Positions 61,447 to 64,000 of a stretch of DNA of 64,000 nt are shown here, piece after piece. How positions within the stretch are numbered: the first letter of the stretch is position 1; each line of letters opens with the position of its first letter. The position numbers were made by a program, and so were the translations under genes. Location of the stretch: positions 21,736 to 85,735 of the forward strand of contig NZ_RYFV01000011.1 in NCBI RefSeq assembly GCF_004104015.1, written 5' to 3'. The notes under the pieces are model-generated. The model had not been told where the DNA came from. It ran no database searches and saw only the letters and a program-made list of their open reading frames with translations. The DNA is from Actinomyces oricola. Lineage in GTDB: Bacteria > Actinomycetota > Actinomycetes > Actinomycetales > Actinomycetaceae.

Positions 61447-62352
61447 TCACGCCTCCTCAGTGACGGCTTGGCTAGGTGCACCCCGCAGTGCAATTTCTCG
61501 CGCAAGTTGCTTGTACGCCACGGCCCCCGTGCACCGTGGATCCCAGAAGACGACCGGCGACCCGAATGAAGGGGCCTCGGCCACGCGCACGGACCGTGGG
61601 ATCTTCGTGTCCAATGTTGCCCGCGGGAAGTAGGTGCGCACCTCGGATTCCACCTCGCGGGCAAGAGTCGTGCGCTTGTCGAACATGGTCAGGGCGATCA
61701 TGGAAACATCCAGCCCCGGGTTGTGAATCTCAGCGATCCTGTTTATGGAGCGTGTTAGCAGCGCCAGGCCCTCGAGCGCGTAGTACTCGGCCTGCATGGG
61801 GATCAGTACCTCCCCGGCCGCCACAAAGGCATTGATCGTCATAATGCCCAGGGAGGGAGGGCAGTCAATGAGGACGTAGTCGATCTTCGGCTGGCCCTTC
61901 TCCTCCAGACCCTGGAGATACTCTCGCAGTGCCAGGCGCAGGCGCGACTCTCGATCTGCGGCATTAATGAGGTCAATCTCCACCGCGGCCACGTCAATAG
62001 TGGCCGGCACGCACCACAAAGTGGGAGAGAACTCGGTCTGCACCACCACGTCCTCTATTGGCGCCCCTTCTACCAGAACGTCATAAATCGAGGTTTCGTC
62101 ATCGCCGTGCTCCACCCCGAGCGCCGTGGACGCATTCCCTTGGGAGTCGGCGTCAATAACGAGCACGTGAAGTCCGGCCTCCGCCAGGGTTGCGGCCACA
62201 TTGACGGCCGTCGAGGTCTTGCCGACCCCGCCCTTCTGGTTGGCCACAGCAATCACCCGCGTCCGCTCAGGATGCGGATAGCCTCCTTCAGCGACCTCTG
62301 ACAGTGCCGAGTGATCAGCCTGAAGCTGATCGAAAATGGACGACCCAGACAA
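61447..62352 (-). CDS. parA: Chromosome-partitioning ATPase ParA
   Basis: A 301-residue deviant Walker ATPase if TTG at 62352 is the start (GGAG six to seven bases upstream, giving [11 protein letters not shown]). An ATG at 62436 or 62454 would lengthen it by 28 or 34 residues lacking similarity to ParA. Walker [36 protein letters not shown] and the later [11 protein letters not shown] are conserved. Drives segregation of ParB-parS complexes. Its stop lies two bases before the parB ATG region, and the two genes overlap or abut. Confidence 0.96.
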   Translation of the reverse strand: MSGSSIFDQLQADHSALSEVAEGGYPHPERTRVIAVANQKGGVGKTSTAVNVAATLAEAGLHVLVIDADSQGNASTALGVEHGDDETSIYDVLVEGAPIEDVVVQTEFSPTLWCVPATIDVAAVEIDLINAADRESRLRLALREYLQGLEEKGQPKIDYVLIDCPPSLGIMTINAFVAAGEVLIPMQAEYYALEGLALLTRSINRIAEIHNPGLDVSMIALTMFDKRTTLAREVESEVRTYFPRATLDTKIPRSVRVAEAPSFGSPVVFWDPRCTGAVAYKQLAREIALRGAPSQAVTEEA

Positions 62353-62577
62353 GCTACTCTCCTCGGACGACAACCCGAGGGCACATGCCGGTCGGGCACT
62401 TCGAAGTCTACGTGAGCAGAGCGACACACCGTGCATCACAGGCCGCTGCGTCACCGGAGAAATGCATTAGCCCTGGTCGGTGTCCGATCGGGTTGCGGCC
62501 CTGAACTCCGCTCCCGCCGCTGTCGGCACCCGCCGGCGTGCTGGGTCTCCGACAGACGCCAAGGGCCTCGTCCGGGC

Positions 62578-63879
62578 TCACCAGGGCCACTGTGACGTGA
62601 GGTAGGCCTCGACGGCGCGGTGTTGAAAGCTGTAGGGCCTGCCACGTCGAATGATTCCGCGGGCGAGGTCCAGGCGCTGCGACGTCGGTCCCGCATCGGT
62701 CGTTTTCGCATAGCCCATGCGCTGCGCGATGGTGCTCAGGGTGCGCTCTTCGGGCGCGAGAGACGCCATGATCTCAAGGAACTGCCGCTCCCGTTCGGGC
62801 AGTCGATCGAGAATGCGATGGACATGCGTTTCAGCTTCGGGGGCGGCTTCACGCCAACCGGCTTCGACGTGCTCCCTCGTAATGAGATTGTCGACTCCCG
62901 CATACCAAGCGCGTTGTCCGGCGAGTTGAAAGAGGAACGGTTCTCCGTGGGCGAGCTCAATAATGGCCCGTTGCGCGGCCGGCTCCATGAACACCCGCTC
63001 AGGGCCGCCGTCGCGCCCCGTGATTGGCCAGCCCGCGGTGACGAAGGGCTGAAGAGCAGCCATGAGAGCGGCGTCGTCAATGGCGTCCAGGGTCGTGGTT
63101 TGGAATCGGCGCGCGAAGGTGGCCCCGGTCCGGGCGCCGGCCATATCCGCGAACTCGGGCAGGCCCGTGAGGTAGACGGCGATCGGGAGTCCTCGCTCGA
63201 TCCGCAGACCACCGGGAACGCTCACGGTCTCATCATGGGTCAGGGCGTCCCCCACGGCAATGAGCATTTGCGAGCGCGCATTCTCGTCACTAATGTTCTG
63301 CACCTCGTCAATGTGAATGACCACCATGACGTCACCGCTGCGGATTGCCGCCCGGCCGATCTCAATGAGCAGGTCGGTCAAGGTGGTGTACGGCTCAGGG
63401 CCCTCCGCGGGCCGTACGGACAGTGAAATACCAGAAGCGGCAACCGTCTCAACCCTGTGCAGTAAGTGAGCGATGCGTTTCTCCCGAGCAGTGGCGAGTC
63501 CCGCCGCGGACGACAAGTCCAGGAGCGCGGAGGCCACTCTTTTAAGCGGATCGGTACCTGAAGGGATGCGCAGCTGCGGCGTCGTCCAATCACCGGCCTG
63601 CGCTGCCTCGCGCGCAATCCGGCGGACAAGAGAGGATTTGCCGGAGCCGGCTTCTCCAAGAATGGTGCGACCTCGTTCGTGTATGCCGGCCAAGCGGCGC
63701 GGACGAAGAACGTCCCGCCAATCGCTGAGTTGGGGCGTCAGGGGCTCGGCAAAGTCGTTTGTTGTGGGGCTGGCCTGGGGTGATGGCGGGTTCTGGGGGT
63801 GCGGGGGTTGCGGCGTGGCCTGCCTGGGAGATGATGGATAGTGCTTAAACAGTCCTGCATTCCTCGAAGGTGAGGCCAC
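62578..63879 (-). CDS. AAA-family ATPase, uncharacterised
   Basis: A 433-residue ATPase of the orc1/STAND-like AAA_16 style. Walker A ILGEAGSGKSSLVRR, Walker B VMVVIHIDEVQNIS, a sensor-like LPIAVYLTGLPEF, and a C-terminal winged helix (about 370-433, LSTIAQRMGYAKTTDAGPTS). The first 45 residues are Pro/Gln/Ser-rich. The only upstream start in frame is GTG at 63879, six bases from the divergent transposase ATG at 63886, so the N-terminus may be partly supplied by the IS end and the original start lost. It sits where rsmG normally follows parA. Confidence 0.8.
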   Translation of the reverse strand: MASPSRNAGLFKHYPSSPRQATPQPPHPQNPPSPQASPTTNDFAEPLTPQLSDWRDVLRPRRLAGIHERGRTILGEAGSGKSSLVRRIAREAAQAGDWTTPQLRIPSGTDPLKRVASALLDLSSAAGLATAREKRIAHLLHRVETVAASGISLSVRPAEGPEPYTTLTDLLIEIGRAAIRSGDVMVVIHIDEVQNISDENARSQMLIAVGDALTHDETVSVPGGLRIERGLPIAVYLTGLPEFADMAGARTGATFARRFQTTTLDAIDDAALMAALQPFVTAGWPITGRDGGPERVFMEPAAQRAIIELAHGEPFLFQLAGQRAWYAGVDNLITREHVEAGWREAAPEAETHVHRILDRLPERERQFLEIMASLAPEERTLSTIAQRMGYAKTTDAGPTSQRLDLARGIIRRGRPYSFQHRAVEAYLTSQWPW

Positions 63880-63885
63880 GCCGCT

Positions 63886-64000
63886 ATGCCATCCTGCCCC
63901 ATCGAGGTCCTGTCGCGCCAGAGTCTGCTCGATGTCCTGGCCAAGGTATCCGACCCCAGAGCCCGCAGGGGCGTGCGCTACCCGGTGGTGGGCGTGCTGG
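63886..64000 (+). mobile_element. Start of an ISAs1-type transposase (truncated by window end)
   Basis: An open frame from ATG 63886 runs off the window. Its first residues contain LLDVLAKVSDPRARRGV, which resembles the N-terminal domain of ISAs1-family (DDE_Tnp_1-associated) transposases. The terminal inverted repeat must lie just upstream, inside the start of the AAA gene, but could not be delimited. Confidence 0.8.

Overview
The window looks like about 64 kb of chromosome from a high-GC Gram-positive of the Actinomyces type. Support: very GC-rich genes; the actinobacterial division and cell-wall cluster (fhaA, fhaB, pstP, rodA, pbpA, pknA, pknB, a class E sortase, crgA); the origin-proximal block (CCA-adding enzyme, Nudix protein, a DUF6049-type protein, murJ, trxB, trxA ... 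parB, parA); and luxS. The genus is inferred from gene order and protein style only. Layout: (A) 1-804 has no gene but holds two 90-bp inverted-repeat units. (B) 805-6286, minus strand: an AI-2E-family membrane protein, then an operon of a DASS-type anion permease, a large soluble histidine kinase and a stand-alone receiver protein. (C) 6.5-15 kb, minus strand: an alpha/beta hydrolase, a UbiX/UbiD decarboxylase pair, a beta-lactamase-fold esterase, an acetyl-esterase-like hydrolase, an MFS transporter and a ROK regulator, followed by a plus-strand S9 peptidase. Four copies of a hairpin repeat with compensatory base changes punctuate 7.4-17.5 kb, and two of them share a leader that reaches the start codon of the next gene. 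(D) 17.5-21.8 kb: luxS, a membrane-anchored AlbA_2 (Schlafen-type) protein, an MTA/SAH-type nucleosidase, and a two-gene ABC-ATPase plus TOPRIM-like DUF4276 pair that may be a defence system. (E) 21.9-24 kb: an AspT/YidE-type transporter and tRNA-Leu(CAG). (F) 24.2-34.7 kb: the Ser/Thr kinase and cell-wall operon with overlapping start and stop codons, then convergent sortase plus a 53-residue membrane protein, and divergent crgA. (G) 34.9-41.6 kb: a membrane-anchored coiled-coil protein, cyclophilin, rhomboid protease, MFS protein, serC-serA, and a small membrane protein/HTH pair with a likely leaderless promoter. (H) 41.7-51.7 kb: CCA-adding enzyme, Nudix, DUF6049-type protein, a 1394-residue MurJ carrying a pseudokinase and an extracellular domain, trxB, trxA. 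(I) 51.9-62.4 kb: threonine synthase, an acetyltransferase, an aminotransferase and an ATP-grasp ligase, then about 3.5 kb with no recognisable gene, then parB and parA. Eight perfect parS sites and one with a single mismatch lie between 53.4 and 61.2 kb, so this is a centromere-like segregation region. (J) 62.6-64.0 kb: an AAA ATPase and the start of an ISAs1-type transposase sit where rsmG would be expected next to parA. How the genes fit together: blocks F and H form the phosphorylation-controlled peptidoglycan machinery (kinases PknA/B, phosphatase PstP, FHA readers, flippase MurJ with its pseudokinase, transpeptidase/polymerase, CrgA). Block I handles chromosome segregation. Blocks B-D carry more variable nutrient-related and possible defence functions.
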